Assembly (NCBI RefSeq): GCF_051535215.1
Contig: NZ_JBPPLY010000001.1
Coordinates: forward strand, 372,001 to 436,000
DNA: 64,000 nt
Origin: Nitrobacter sp051535215
GTDB lineage: Bacteria; Pseudomonadota; Alphaproteobacteria; Rhizobiales; Xanthobacteraceae
Reading direction: 5' to 3'
Positions within the stretch are counted from its first letter, which is position 1, and the number at the start of each line of letters is the position of its first letter. Below are positions 15,401-22,744 of the stretch, piece by piece. The translations under genes were made by a program, and so were the position numbers. A model generated the notes under the pieces. That model had not been told where the DNA came from. It saw only the letters and a list, made by a program, of their open reading frames with translations, and did no database searches.

Positions 15401-17551
15401 TCACTCGGCGGCGGCGAGAACCGTCGGATCGTCGATAGCGTCGGTTGCAGCTTCCTCGTCGCCGCCGGCGAGGAACTCCGGCAGTGCGACGTCGCCGCCA
15501 TCTTGCCCCGCCGAGGTTTCAACAGCCGGCGCCTCGGCGATGAGGCGCAACGGCTCCGGCAGCCAGCCGGTGTCGGCCAAGAGACGTTCGGCCTCACGCG
15601 CCATATCGTCCTTCTTCAGGTGGTCGATCAGGCGCACCTTCTCCTCACCAAGCGCCTCATGGACCGCTTCGAGGATGCGGGGCTTGGTGACGCGGCCGAG
15701 GTAGTTCGCGACGGTCGGCCGGAAACCGGCATCCGACATGTCGAGGCCGGTGACGCGAGCAAGGCGGTCGGCTTCCGCCATGCGGGTCCGCAGGCCGTGC
15801 TCGGAAATCCCGGTCGCGCTCATCGGATTTGGACGCTCATAGAGCGCGTTGATCCCGAAGGAAACGCAATGGGCGAGAAGCGCCATGCGGCTGGCATCGT
15901 CGAGCACATCGAGCCAGTCCCACAGCGCGTCATCGTCGGCCGGCAGATCGGCTTTCCAGCCCGCATGCCGTTCGCTGACCGATTTCGCGTAGGCGCTGTC
16001 CTTGAGGTCAATTCCCTGCTCACGGAAATACACCTCACGCATCGACACCTGGACAGCCGAACCGCTCGTGGAGCGCTTGAAGGTGTCACGGACCAGCCGG
16101 TGCAGCAGCGCCGTCATGGCGATGTGCGGATGAGAGCCGACAGCATCGCTCAGCGCGACGGTGCGATGCGCCGTCAGTTCGGCAACCAACCGCTCGGGAA
16201 GAGGCTTGATGATCTCTTCTTCCTCTTCGGGCTCGGCCGGCTGTCCGTCGATGGTGACGACGGTGCGCTTGCCATCCGGCGCGAGCGTGTCGTCGGCGAC
16301 GTCGTCATCCTGTGGGGCATTGCCGTCGACGGTCTCGGGCTGTTCGTCCTCGGGACGGACCCAGCCGCGATCGACGACAAGGGCGCCGTCCTCGTCGACA
16401 GTGACGAAGGCACCGGCGATGGCGATCTCGGCGGAGTTATAGATAGCAGGACGGCGTTCGAAGACGTCGAGCTGCTTCTCGATCTCGCCGAGCCGGTGGT
16501 CGATGTCGTCCGGCAACTCGTCGTACTCGGCATATTCAGTCTCGAGACGCTCCTGCTCCTCGCGCAACTTCTCGCGCTGCCGCTGCTCCTTCTTGGTCAG
16601 TGGCGCGAAGGTGCCGGTGATTGCGCGCAACCCGTGATCATGGCCATAGGGAAGTTCGAGGTCGGCGTTGACCCACTTCCAGCCTTCGGCCGCGACCTCG
16701 TCGGCGGTGACCTTCAGTTTCTCGGCGACAAGGCGATCGAGAAGCGCCACATCTTCCAGCCAGCCGTTCTCGTCATCATCGAAGAGGTAGCGCGGAAGCA
16801 CCTGGCCACCTGCCGCCATATAGGCATCGATACCGACGAACAGCGCGCGTTTGTCGGATGCGGCAACGGTGGTTTCGGTCAGCATGCTCCGGATACGCGA
16901 GGGCTCGCGATAGTAAGACTGCTTGACAGCCTCCCATACTTGCTCCTGACGGGCATGATCCGGATGCGCGGTGAACGCCTCCAGCATCGCCAAGGTCATG
17001 GCATCCTGGGCATACACGTCGTGCAGCTTTGGCGAGACCTTGGCGAGCGCGAGGCGCTGATCGACATAACGCTGGCTGGTGAAGTAGGCGCTGGCGACTT
17101 CCTCGGTGCTCATCCCGCCGTCGACCATGCGCTGGAACGCCTTGAACTGATCGAGCGGATGCAGCGCGAGCCGGAATGTGTTTTCTGCCAGCGAGTCGTC
17201 GGTCGCCGAGGTCTTGGCGTCGGCCTTCTTGACGATGCAGGGGACAAGGCCATCGGCGGGGAAGCGACCGGCTTCGACCAGGCGTGCGATCGACCTGTAG
17301 CGGCGTCCGCCAGCCGGAGTCTCGAAATCGCCAGTCTCATTGCCGTCGGCATCAAGAACCACGCGAACATTGAGGCCCTGTATGAGATCCTCGCGGCGGT
17401 CGATGTCACGGGCGAGGTGGTCCACGCCGGCCTCGACGCCGGTTTGGCGAACGTTGGCCTCCGACAACCTGATGTGGTTGAACGGAATGTCGCGTGCTCG
17501 CGAGAAGACGATGATTGCGGGTGCGCGTTTTTTCTTGGCAGCTTTTGCCAT
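15401..17551 (-). CDS. Long ParB/RepB/Spo0J-family partition-type protein
   Basis: A 716-residue member of the ParB family, more than twice the length of a chromosomal ParB. The N-terminal ParB/sulfiredoxin-like domain carries the motif TPAGGRRYRSIARLVE (about residue 80), preceded by LSEANVRQTG and followed by LAENTFRLALHPLDQFKAF and an HTH region EEVASAYFTSQRYVDQRLAL. Then comes a long acidic, coiled-coil-rich part (residues 310-450, for example EKLREEQERLETEYAEYDEL) and a conserved C-terminal domain. CTP/DNA-binding partition or plasmid-maintenance roles are known for the family; in integrative elements these long forms may also be regulators. It has its own structured leader and terminator. 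Confidence 0.85.
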   Translation of the reverse strand: MAKAAKKKRAPAIIVFSRARDIPFNHIRLSEANVRQTGVEAGVDHLARDIDRREDLIQGLNVRVVLDADGNETGDFETPAGGRRYRSIARLVEAGRFPADGLVPCIVKKADAKTSATDDSLAENTFRLALHPLDQFKAFQRMVDGGMSTEEVASAYFTSQRYVDQRLALAKVSPKLHDVYAQDAMTLAMLEAFTAHPDHARQEQVWEAVKQSYYREPSRIRSMLTETTVAASDKRALFVGIDAYMAAGGQVLPRYLFDDDENGWLEDVALLDRLVAEKLKVTADEVAAEGWKWVNADLELPYGHDHGLRAITGTFAPLTKKEQRQREKLREEQERLETEYAEYDELPDDIDHRLGEIEKQLDVFERRPAIYNSAEIAIAGAFVTVDEDGALVVDRGWVRPEDEQPETVDGNAPQDDDVADDTLAPDGKRTVVTIDGQPAEPEEEEEIIKPLPERLVAELTAHRTVALSDAVGSHPHIAMTALLHRLVRDTFKRSTSGSAVQVSMREVYFREQGIDLKDSAYAKSVSERHAGWKADLPADDDALWDWLDVLDDASRMALLAHCVSFGINALYERPNPMSATGISEHGLRTRMAEADRLARVTGLDMSDAGFRPTVANYLGRVTKPRILEAVHEALGEEKVRLIDHLKKDDMAREAERLLADTGWLPEPLRLIAEAPAVETSAGQDGGDVALPEFLAGGDEEAATDAIDDPTVLAAAE

Positions 17552-17559
17552 GGTGGGTT

Positions 17560-17638
17560 ACTCCGTGACGGGCAGCCGGGAGCCTCTCTCTCGACCTATC
17601 AACCCGTCAGCGAAAACCCATCCCCTCTCTTCCTCTAA
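17560..17638 (-). ncRNA. Structured 5' leader (radC-motif-like), copy 3
   Basis: Minus-strand sequence starts TTAGAGGAAGAGAGGGG, contains TGACGGG pairing with CCCGTCA around a GAGAGAGAGGCTCCCGG region, and runs into the CGGAG ribosome site of parB. It is a divergent version of the copy before ardC. Confidence 0.55.
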
Positions 17639-17700
17639 GCCGCGGAACGCGCGCGTTAGGTTGGCGCCGTGCGATCATTGCGTATCGGTGGAGAGGAGGA

Positions 17701-18663
17701 TCATGCCGCGTTCCTGTCCATCGAGGATTCGGCAGCGACCGCAACGGAATTGTCTTCCGGCAGGAAGGACAAGATCCAGTCGGCCGCCTTGCTGGCCTGG
17801 CTGGCGGCGCGGACGACGGCGCGGGAATCCTCGCGCAGGGTTTCGAGCCAGGAGCCAATGTAATCCGCGTGGCGCACCGTCGGCACGGTGCCGAGCGAGG
17901 CGCAGGCGAAAGCGCTCGACATCTCGGCAACCAATTCCTCGAAGGCATATTTCCTCGTGCCGAAGGAGCCGGAGAGATCGCGATTCAGCCGGCTGTGATG
18001 GCCGCTGGCGTGCCCGATCTCATGCAGTGCCGTGCGATGCCAGTTGATCGGTTCGAAATAGGCTTGCGGCGGAGGAACCTGCACATAGTCGTGCGCCGGG
18101 ATATAGAAGGCGCGGTTGCCGCCGATGCGGAAGTCGATGCCCGTTGCTTTGATGAGCGCTTCGACCTTCGGCTCGATCAAGCCTTGCGGCGTCGGCGGCG
18201 CAGCGACGGCGATTTCGTCGGGCAGGCCCTCGCATTGCGCCGCGTTGAAGACGGTGAAGCGCTTCAGGAAGGGGATCGATTGCGCTTCCTCGCCGGTTTC
18301 GCGAGCGCGCTGCTTCTCGCCCTCGGGCACGAAGCGATCGGCATAGACGACAGTGGTGCCGCGCTCGCCCTTGCGGACATTGCCGCCAAGAGAAAGGGCT
18401 TGGCGGAAGGTGAGCCAGCCCTGGCCGGGAAAGCCGTGCTCGATGACGGCGCCCCAGAGGATCAGAATGTTGATACCGCTGTAGGTGCGACAAGTCGCGG
18501 CATTCTTCGGGAGGCCGAGCGGGGCTTTTGCCGTGGACGAGCCCCATGGCTGAACCCAGGGGAAGCGGCCGGCCTCCAGCTCGGCGATGACCTTGGCGGT
18601 GATTTCGTCGTAAAGGTTCGCCCGGTTCGCGCCGGCGCGTGGGGTGCGATCATGTCTGGACAT
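17701..18663 (-). CDS. ardC: ArdC-type ssDNA-binding zincin antirestriction protein
   Basis: A 320-residue ArdC homologue. The N-terminal domain (LYDEITAKVIAELEAGRFPW, then SGINILILWGAV and GWLTFRQALSLGGNVRKGER) is the ssDNA-binding part; the C-terminal half is a zinc metallopeptidase-like fold with HEIGH in TALHEIGHASGHHSRLNRDL and a downstream Glu in YAFEELVAEMSS. ArdC proteins enter recipients with transferred DNA and protect it from restriction. It is preceded by the structured leader copy 4, directly at the junction with the cargo block. Confidence 0.88.
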   Translation of the reverse strand: MSRHDRTPRAGANRANLYDEITAKVIAELEAGRFPWVQPWGSSTAKAPLGLPKNAATCRTYSGINILILWGAVIEHGFPGQGWLTFRQALSLGGNVRKGERGTTVVYADRFVPEGEKQRARETGEEAQSIPFLKRFTVFNAAQCEGLPDEIAVAAPPTPQGLIEPKVEALIKATGIDFRIGGNRAFYIPAHDYVQVPPPQAYFEPINWHRTALHEIGHASGHHSRLNRDLSGSFGTRKYAFEELVAEMSSAFACASLGTVPTVRHADYIGSWLETLREDSRAVVRAASQASKAADWILSFLPEDNSVAVAAESSMDRNAA

Positions 18664-18666
18664 CGC

Positions 18667-18747
18667 GGTTCTCCGCGACAGGCGCCGGAGACCTGTTCTC
18701 CAGCCCTCAACCCGTCACGGCAAACCCGGCCTGCACTCTCACTCTAA
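18667..18747 (-). ncRNA. Structured 5' leader (radC-motif-like), copy 4
   Basis: Minus-strand sequence starts TTAGAGTGAGAGTGCAGG, then GTGACGGGTTGAGG, and contains a GGAGAACAGGTCTCC stem before the ardC start. Its outer 38 bp (18708-18745) recur at 28756-28793. Confidence 0.55.
18708..18745. repeat. 38-bp direct repeat, left copy (cargo boundary)
   Basis: The 38 bp match 28756-28793 at 37 positions (the only difference is A/C at the 16th base). The two copies bracket the ~10-kb cargo block and are part of the ardC leader. A duplicated leader at both ends suggests the block entered by recombination at this site. Confidence 0.8.
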
Positions 18748-18768
18748 CCGGGACGACGTGGTCGGTAT

Positions 18769-19095
18769 TCAGAGGCCAGCTTCCTCAAACACCTTCTTGA
18801 GGATAGGCAGCGCCGTCATCGCGGGTGGCCATCCGGCGTAGAATGCGATCTGCGTGACAGCCTCGATAATCTCTTCCTTGGTCACGCCATTCTCGAGCGC
18901 CTTCTTGATGTGAAACGGCATCTCGTTGATCCGGTACATCGCGATCAGGCAGGTGATCGTCACCAGGCTGCGGTCACGCGGCTTCAGCGAGGGGTTTTCC
19001 CAGACGTCGCCAAACAGCACCTTGTCGGTGATCTCGGCAAGGTGTGGCGCGATGTCGCCAAAGGACTTGCGCGCGTTGGTCGGTTTAGTAGGCAT
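18769..19095 (-). CDS. Carboxymuconolactone decarboxylase-family protein
   Basis: A 108-residue CMD/AhpD-like protein. It contains the helical core RDRSLVTITCLIAMYRINEM, then FHIKKALENGVTKEEIIEAV and YAGWPPAMTALPILKKVFEE, the usual layout of small gamma-carboxymuconolactone decarboxylases. The CxxC pair of AhpD peroxidase members is absent, so a reductase/peroxidase role is unlikely. The start at 19095 has TAGGAG upstream. It is the last gene of a minus-strand AKR-SDR-CMD operon, suggesting oxidation or degradation of a small carbonyl or aromatic compound; the substrate is unknown. Confidence 0.85.
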   Translation of the reverse strand: MPTKPTNARKSFGDIAPHLAEITDKVLFGDVWENPSLKPRDRSLVTITCLIAMYRINEMPFHIKKALENGVTKEEIIEAVTQIAFYAGWPPAMTALPILKKVFEEAGL

Positions 19096-19187
19096 CGTCT
19101 TTACTCCTACGGTTAGGGGCCATGGCATGACGGCCGCCACGGTCATCGAGATCGCGGATCGGCGCGTGAAGAGTGGCGCAAACGCCA

Positions 19188-19955
19188 TCAGTGCGCGGTG
19201 AAACCGCCATCGACCGGCAGCGCGGCGCCGATCACGAAACTGGCCGCCGGGCTGCACAGCCAGAGCACGGCCGCGGCGATTTCCTCGGAACGTCCGAGGC
19301 GACCGATCGGCTGCTGCTTCATGATCTCGGCCATCGCATCCGATTGACCCTCCAGCATCGCCTGCACCATCGGCGTGTCGATCGTGCCGGGACAGATCGC
19401 ATTGATGCGGATGCCGCGCGGCGCATATTCGACGCCCGCGCTTTTGGTCATCCCGATCACGGCATGTTTGGTCCCGTGATAGGCGGCGCGTCCGGGCAAT
19501 CCGACCAAGCCCCCGAGCGACGAGCAATTGACGATCGCCCCCGAGCCCTGCGATCGCATCACTCTGAGTTCATGCTTCATGCAGGCCCACACGCCGCGCT
19601 GGTTGACGGCGGTGACGCGCTCGAAATTCGCCAGCGGCTCGTCCGCCGCGTCGGACGGGGGCACCTGGATGCCGGCATTGTTGAACGCCATGTCGAGCCG
19701 GCCATATTCGGCGACCGCCAGGTCGATCATAGCCGCCACCTGCGTTTCATCGGCGACGTCGCAGGCCGTGCCGATCGCGGCGCCGCCCGCGGCGACGATC
19801 CGCTTCGCTTCCTGCGCGGCGAGATCGCCATCGATGTCGGCCAGCACCACGGATGCGCCATTCTCGGCGAAGGCGCGCGCGGTCGCGAGCCCCATGCCCT
19901 TGGCCGCGCCGGTGACCAGCGCGACCTGATCCTTGAAAACATAGACCGGGTTCAT
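19188..19955 (-). CDS. Short-chain dehydrogenase/reductase
   Basis: A 255-residue classical SDR. It has the NAD(P)-binding TGAAKGMG motif at residues 15-22, the NNAG motif in AFNNAG, and the catalytic Ser and YHGTK (Tyr/Lys) in NCSSLGGLVGLPGRAAYHGTK, with PGTIDTPM after it. The Asp at the end of strand 2 (VVLADID) points to NAD rather than NADP. It lies 4 bp downstream of the aldo-keto reductase and 92 bp upstream of the CMD gene. The substrate is not predictable from the sequence. Confidence 0.9.
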   Translation of the reverse strand: MNPVYVFKDQVALVTGAAKGMGLATARAFAENGASVVLADIDGDLAAQEAKRIVAAGGAAIGTACDVADETQVAAMIDLAVAEYGRLDMAFNNAGIQVPPSDAADEPLANFERVTAVNQRGVWACMKHELRVMRSQGSGAIVNCSSLGGLVGLPGRAAYHGTKHAVIGMTKSAGVEYAPRGIRINAICPGTIDTPMVQAMLEGQSDAMAEIMKQQPIGRLGRSEEIAAAVLWLCSPAASFVIGAALPVDGGFTAH

Positions 19956-19959
19956 GAGG

Positions 19960-20961
19960 TCAGCCCTCCCGACCGGCGGCGGCGATCTGCCGCTTCTTGC
20001 CGAACACCGGGAAGGCACCGGCCTCTCCGTAGTCGGTGCTGTTCTCCCAACCCTTGAGGGTGTCCATATCGGCATCGGAGATGACGAAGCCGATGGCGGC
20101 ATTGTCGCGCATGTGCGCCGCATTGGCCGTCTTGGGTAGCGGGAGCAGGCCGAGCTGGAGGCAATAGCGGATGCAGAACTGCGCGATGCTGACCCCATAG
20201 CGCTGCGCCAGCGCGCCGAGCTTGGCGTTCCTGAGCGCGGCGCCATGGGCGACAGGGGAGTAGGCTTCGACCAACAGCCCCTTCGATCGCGAATAGTCGA
20301 TCAGGTCGAACGGGGTGTTGCCGACATGGGCCAGGACCTGATTGACCATCGGCGCGACGTTGCCGTTGTCGAGCAAATTGTCGAGGTCCGCGGCCTCGAA
20401 ATTCGAGACGCCGATCGCGCGGACCTTGCCGGCGGCGTAGGCTTCTTCGAGCGCGCGCCATGCTTCGAGATTGCCTTCGAAGAAATGCTCGCCTTCCCGA
20501 AACTCTGCCCAGGGCTGCGGGCTGTGAATCAGCAACAGGTCGATATGATCTAGCCCGAGCGCCCGGAGCGACTTGTCGATGCGGGCGCTTGCCGCAGCGA
20601 AGGTCTTGCACTCGGCTGCCAGCTTCGTGGTCACGAAAATCTGGTCGCGGGATACGCCGCTCGCGCGAAGCCCCGCGCCCACGCCGTGCTCGTTCTCATA
20701 CGCCTGGGCGGTATCAATGTGGCGATAGCCGATCTCGATGGCTTCGCGCACGACACGTCCGGTATCGGCGTCGGGAATGCACCAGGTGCCTAGCCCCAGC
20801 TTCGGGATCTTCACCCCGTTTGCGAGAGTACGGGCGGCCAGGCGCTGCGCTTCATAATAGGCTTGGCGTTCGTGGTGCGTAATCAGGACGCGGGCGTCCT
20901 GCTGCCAGCGTTGGCGCATCCGTCGCCGGCGCTCGATCCAGTCGGTGAGGACACGGAGCAT
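19960..20961 (-). CDS. Aldo/keto reductase with an unrelated N-terminal extension
   Basis: A 333-residue protein. From about residue 45 (TLANGVKIPKLGLGTW) it is a normal aldo/keto reductase: GYRHIDTAQAYENE carries the catalytic Asp and Tyr, VTTKLAAE the Lys, and LLIHSPQPW the His, with KTANAAHMRDNAA near the cofactor end. The first ~43 residues (MLRVLTDWIERRRRMRQRWQ through YYEAQRLAAR) look like the N-terminus of an unrelated small protein common in Rhizobiales. An in-frame junction near base 20,830 therefore joins two genes, and the operon may be driven from the small gene's promoter. A native internal start may also be used. It is the first gene of the AKR-SDR-CMD operon. Confidence 0.82.
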   Translation of the reverse strand: MLRVLTDWIERRRRMRQRWQQDARVLITHHERQAYYEAQRLAARTLANGVKIPKLGLGTWCIPDADTGRVVREAIEIGYRHIDTAQAYENEHGVGAGLRASGVSRDQIFVTTKLAAECKTFAAASARIDKSLRALGLDHIDLLLIHSPQPWAEFREGEHFFEGNLEAWRALEEAYAAGKVRAIGVSNFEAADLDNLLDNGNVAPMVNQVLAHVGNTPFDLIDYSRSKGLLVEAYSPVAHGAALRNAKLGALAQRYGVSIAQFCIRYCLQLGLLPLPKTANAAHMRDNAAIGFVISDADMDTLKGWENSTDYGEAGAFPVFGKKRQIAAAGREG

Positions 20962-20970
20962 TTAGTTGCG

Positions 20971-20987
20971 CTTTCCGATGCGGAAAG
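20971..20987. promoter_or_regulatory. Inverted repeat between divergent operons
   Basis: CTTTCCG-ATG-CGGAAAG is a perfect 7-bp-arm palindrome just upstream of the aldo-keto reductase start and about 170 bp before the SIR2 operon. A second palindrome, CCGAGC/GCTCGG, lies at 21071-21089. They are candidate operator sites; no regulator gene is adjacent. Confidence 0.35.
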
Positions 20988-21157
20988 AACCGGCAGGAAG
21001 GGCGATCATGGTTCGGGAGCCATTCCCCTTTCGACGTCCGCCTGCGCATTCTGGATGTACAGCCACCTAGCCGAGCAATTATGGCTCGGTTCTCTGAATG
21101 AAGTCCAAATTTCTGAGTTTTGGCTATAGTTTAGCAAGCGACTCGTTGGAGGGGATA

Positions 21158-22744
21158 GTGAACATTTATTGCAGGGGGGCAGCTCGCATCAGGCACATGG
21201 CGACTGGCGAGATCTATGAGATCGAGAGTGACGAACTGGATTGGGATGCGGTGGGCGGCGATGAACGCCAGATGGGGCCGGAAATCCACTATGAAGCGAT
21301 ATTAGAGCATCCCGCGTTGGGGGAGCTTAGATGGTCGCTGTGGGAATATCCCATAGGGGCTGAGAACCGTCATGAGACGAATGTGGGAGGGCATGGAGTC
21401 CTTGAAGATTTTGAATTCGGCCTTGAACATGATGAGCCTGAGCCGGACGATCAGGAGGGAAATTTGGACAAACCAGGAGGAGCGGAAGAGCCAAAGCAGA
21501 CATTCCGTTTCATTCGAGGGAGCGACGCCGATAGTCGCGAATATGATTGGGTCGAAGGCGCCGATATTGTTCGTAAGGCTCTGGCGGAGTCGTTGAACGC
21601 GAAAAATGTCGCTTTCCTACTCGGAGCGGGGTGCTCGTCGCTACGTGTAAACAATGCCGAGGTTGGTATTCCAACCATGGCACCGCTTGCCGCAGAATTC
21701 ACGAAAACGCGCAAAGAGGATGTTGCGGACTTTCCCACGATTGCGGAGCGTAAGGTGTTCGTCGAGCAACTCGGCATTGATATCAGCGCGAAGGAATATG
21801 CTCGTAATCTCGAACGCCTGATGGAACTGCTTCACAGCCTGCGGTTTGCGCTGGAGCGAAGCGCGCTTGAAGTATCGAAAAAGCAACTGATTGCCGTGGT
21901 GTCGGTCATAAAAAAGGTTCAGGCTTTTCTGTGGGAAAAATGCACCAAAGGGGCCTTTGCCGTCGGTGATCGCGGTGTTCTGAATCTGTATGAAACTTTT
22001 TATCGGAAACTCGTTCTGCGTGACCGTTCTCTGCCGCGGCCCTGGGTGTTCACGACCAATTATGATCTTTTCAACGAGACGGCTATGGATAGGCTTGGCC
22101 TGCCATATGCAAACGGGTTTTCCGGTGTTGTCGAACGCCGCTTCAATCCCGCGACTTTTCGGTACGCGTTAGCCGAGCAGCTCGATCTGACAAGCCGAAA
22201 ATGGTCGGCAGTCGATGGGTTCGTCTATCTCTGCAAGATCCATGGTTCGATAAGTTGGACGGAGGACGATCACGGTCTCTTCCCGATTAGAGAAACAGCG
22301 GCTTCCGAAGTGCCCGGAAAGGTCATGATTTATCCAACGCCAGGGAAGCAGAATGCCAGCCTCGGATCGCCTTATGCCGACCTTTTCCGTGAATTCCAGT
22401 CGCGGGTCGTCCGGGAACAGAGCGTTCTGTTTACGATGGGGTACGCATTCGGCGATGAGCATATCAACAACATCATCTATCAGGCGCTGACGATACCCAC
22501 GTTCCGACTGGTTATCTTTGTAGACCCCAATCTCGATGGCGATATCGCCAAATTGAAAGCTCTCAACGATCCCCGGATTTGGATCATAGGGGGTGAAGGC
22601 CCGGAAGCGGGACGCAAGGCGCATTACTTCGATACGATTATCGAGCAGTTCATGCCTCAGCGACCGAGTGAACGCATTGATGAGGCTGTCCGCAAGGTTC
22701 TAGATGCGATGGCTCCTTCTCAGAAGAAGGAGGAACAAGAATGA
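21158..22744 (+). CDS. SIR2-domain protein with an N-terminal extra domain (defence)
   Basis: A 528-residue protein. The GTG at 21158 is preferred because GGAGGGG stands 4 bases before it; a longer frame from 21098 lacks a ribosome site. Residues ~1-95 form a small separate domain (GEIYEIESDELDWDA, MGPEIHYEA, WSLWEYPIG) that I do not recognise in a named family. From about residue 130 comes a SIR2/Sir2-like NADase domain with GAGCS (~156-160), TTNYD (~299-303) and a KIHGS histidine (~362). In SIR2-HerA phage-defence systems the SIR2 subunit degrades NAD+ on infection. The stop overlaps the HerA start (ATGA), so the two are coupled. Confidence 0.82.
   Translation: MNIYCRGAARIRHMATGEIYEIESDELDWDAVGGDERQMGPEIHYEAILEHPALGELRWSLWEYPIGAENRHETNVGGHGVLEDFEFGLEHDEPEPDDQEGNLDKPGGAEEPKQTFRFIRGSDADSREYDWVEGADIVRKALAESLNAKNVAFLLGAGCSSLRVNNAEVGIPTMAPLAAEFTKTRKEDVADFPTIAERKVFVEQLGIDISAKEYARNLERLMELLHSLRFALERSALEVSKKQLIAVVSVIKKVQAFLWEKCTKGAFAVGDRGVLNLYETFYRKLVLRDRSLPRPWVFTTNYDLFNETAMDRLGLPYANGFSGVVERRFNPATFRYALAEQLDLTSRKWSAVDGFVYLCKIHGSISWTEDDHGLFPIRETAASEVPGKVMIYPTPGKQNASLGSPYADLFREFQSRVVREQSVLFTMGYAFGDEHINNIIYQALTIPTFRLVIFVDPNLDGDIAKLKALNDPRIWIIGGEGPEAGRKAHYFDTIIEQFMPQRPSERIDEAVRKVLDAMAPSQKKEEQE

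Noticed and set aside
15317..17638. 773-residue plus-strand frame opposite parB
   Set aside because: Exact antisense shadow of a conserved ParB-family gene; composition is unlike a real protein and there is no ribosome site.
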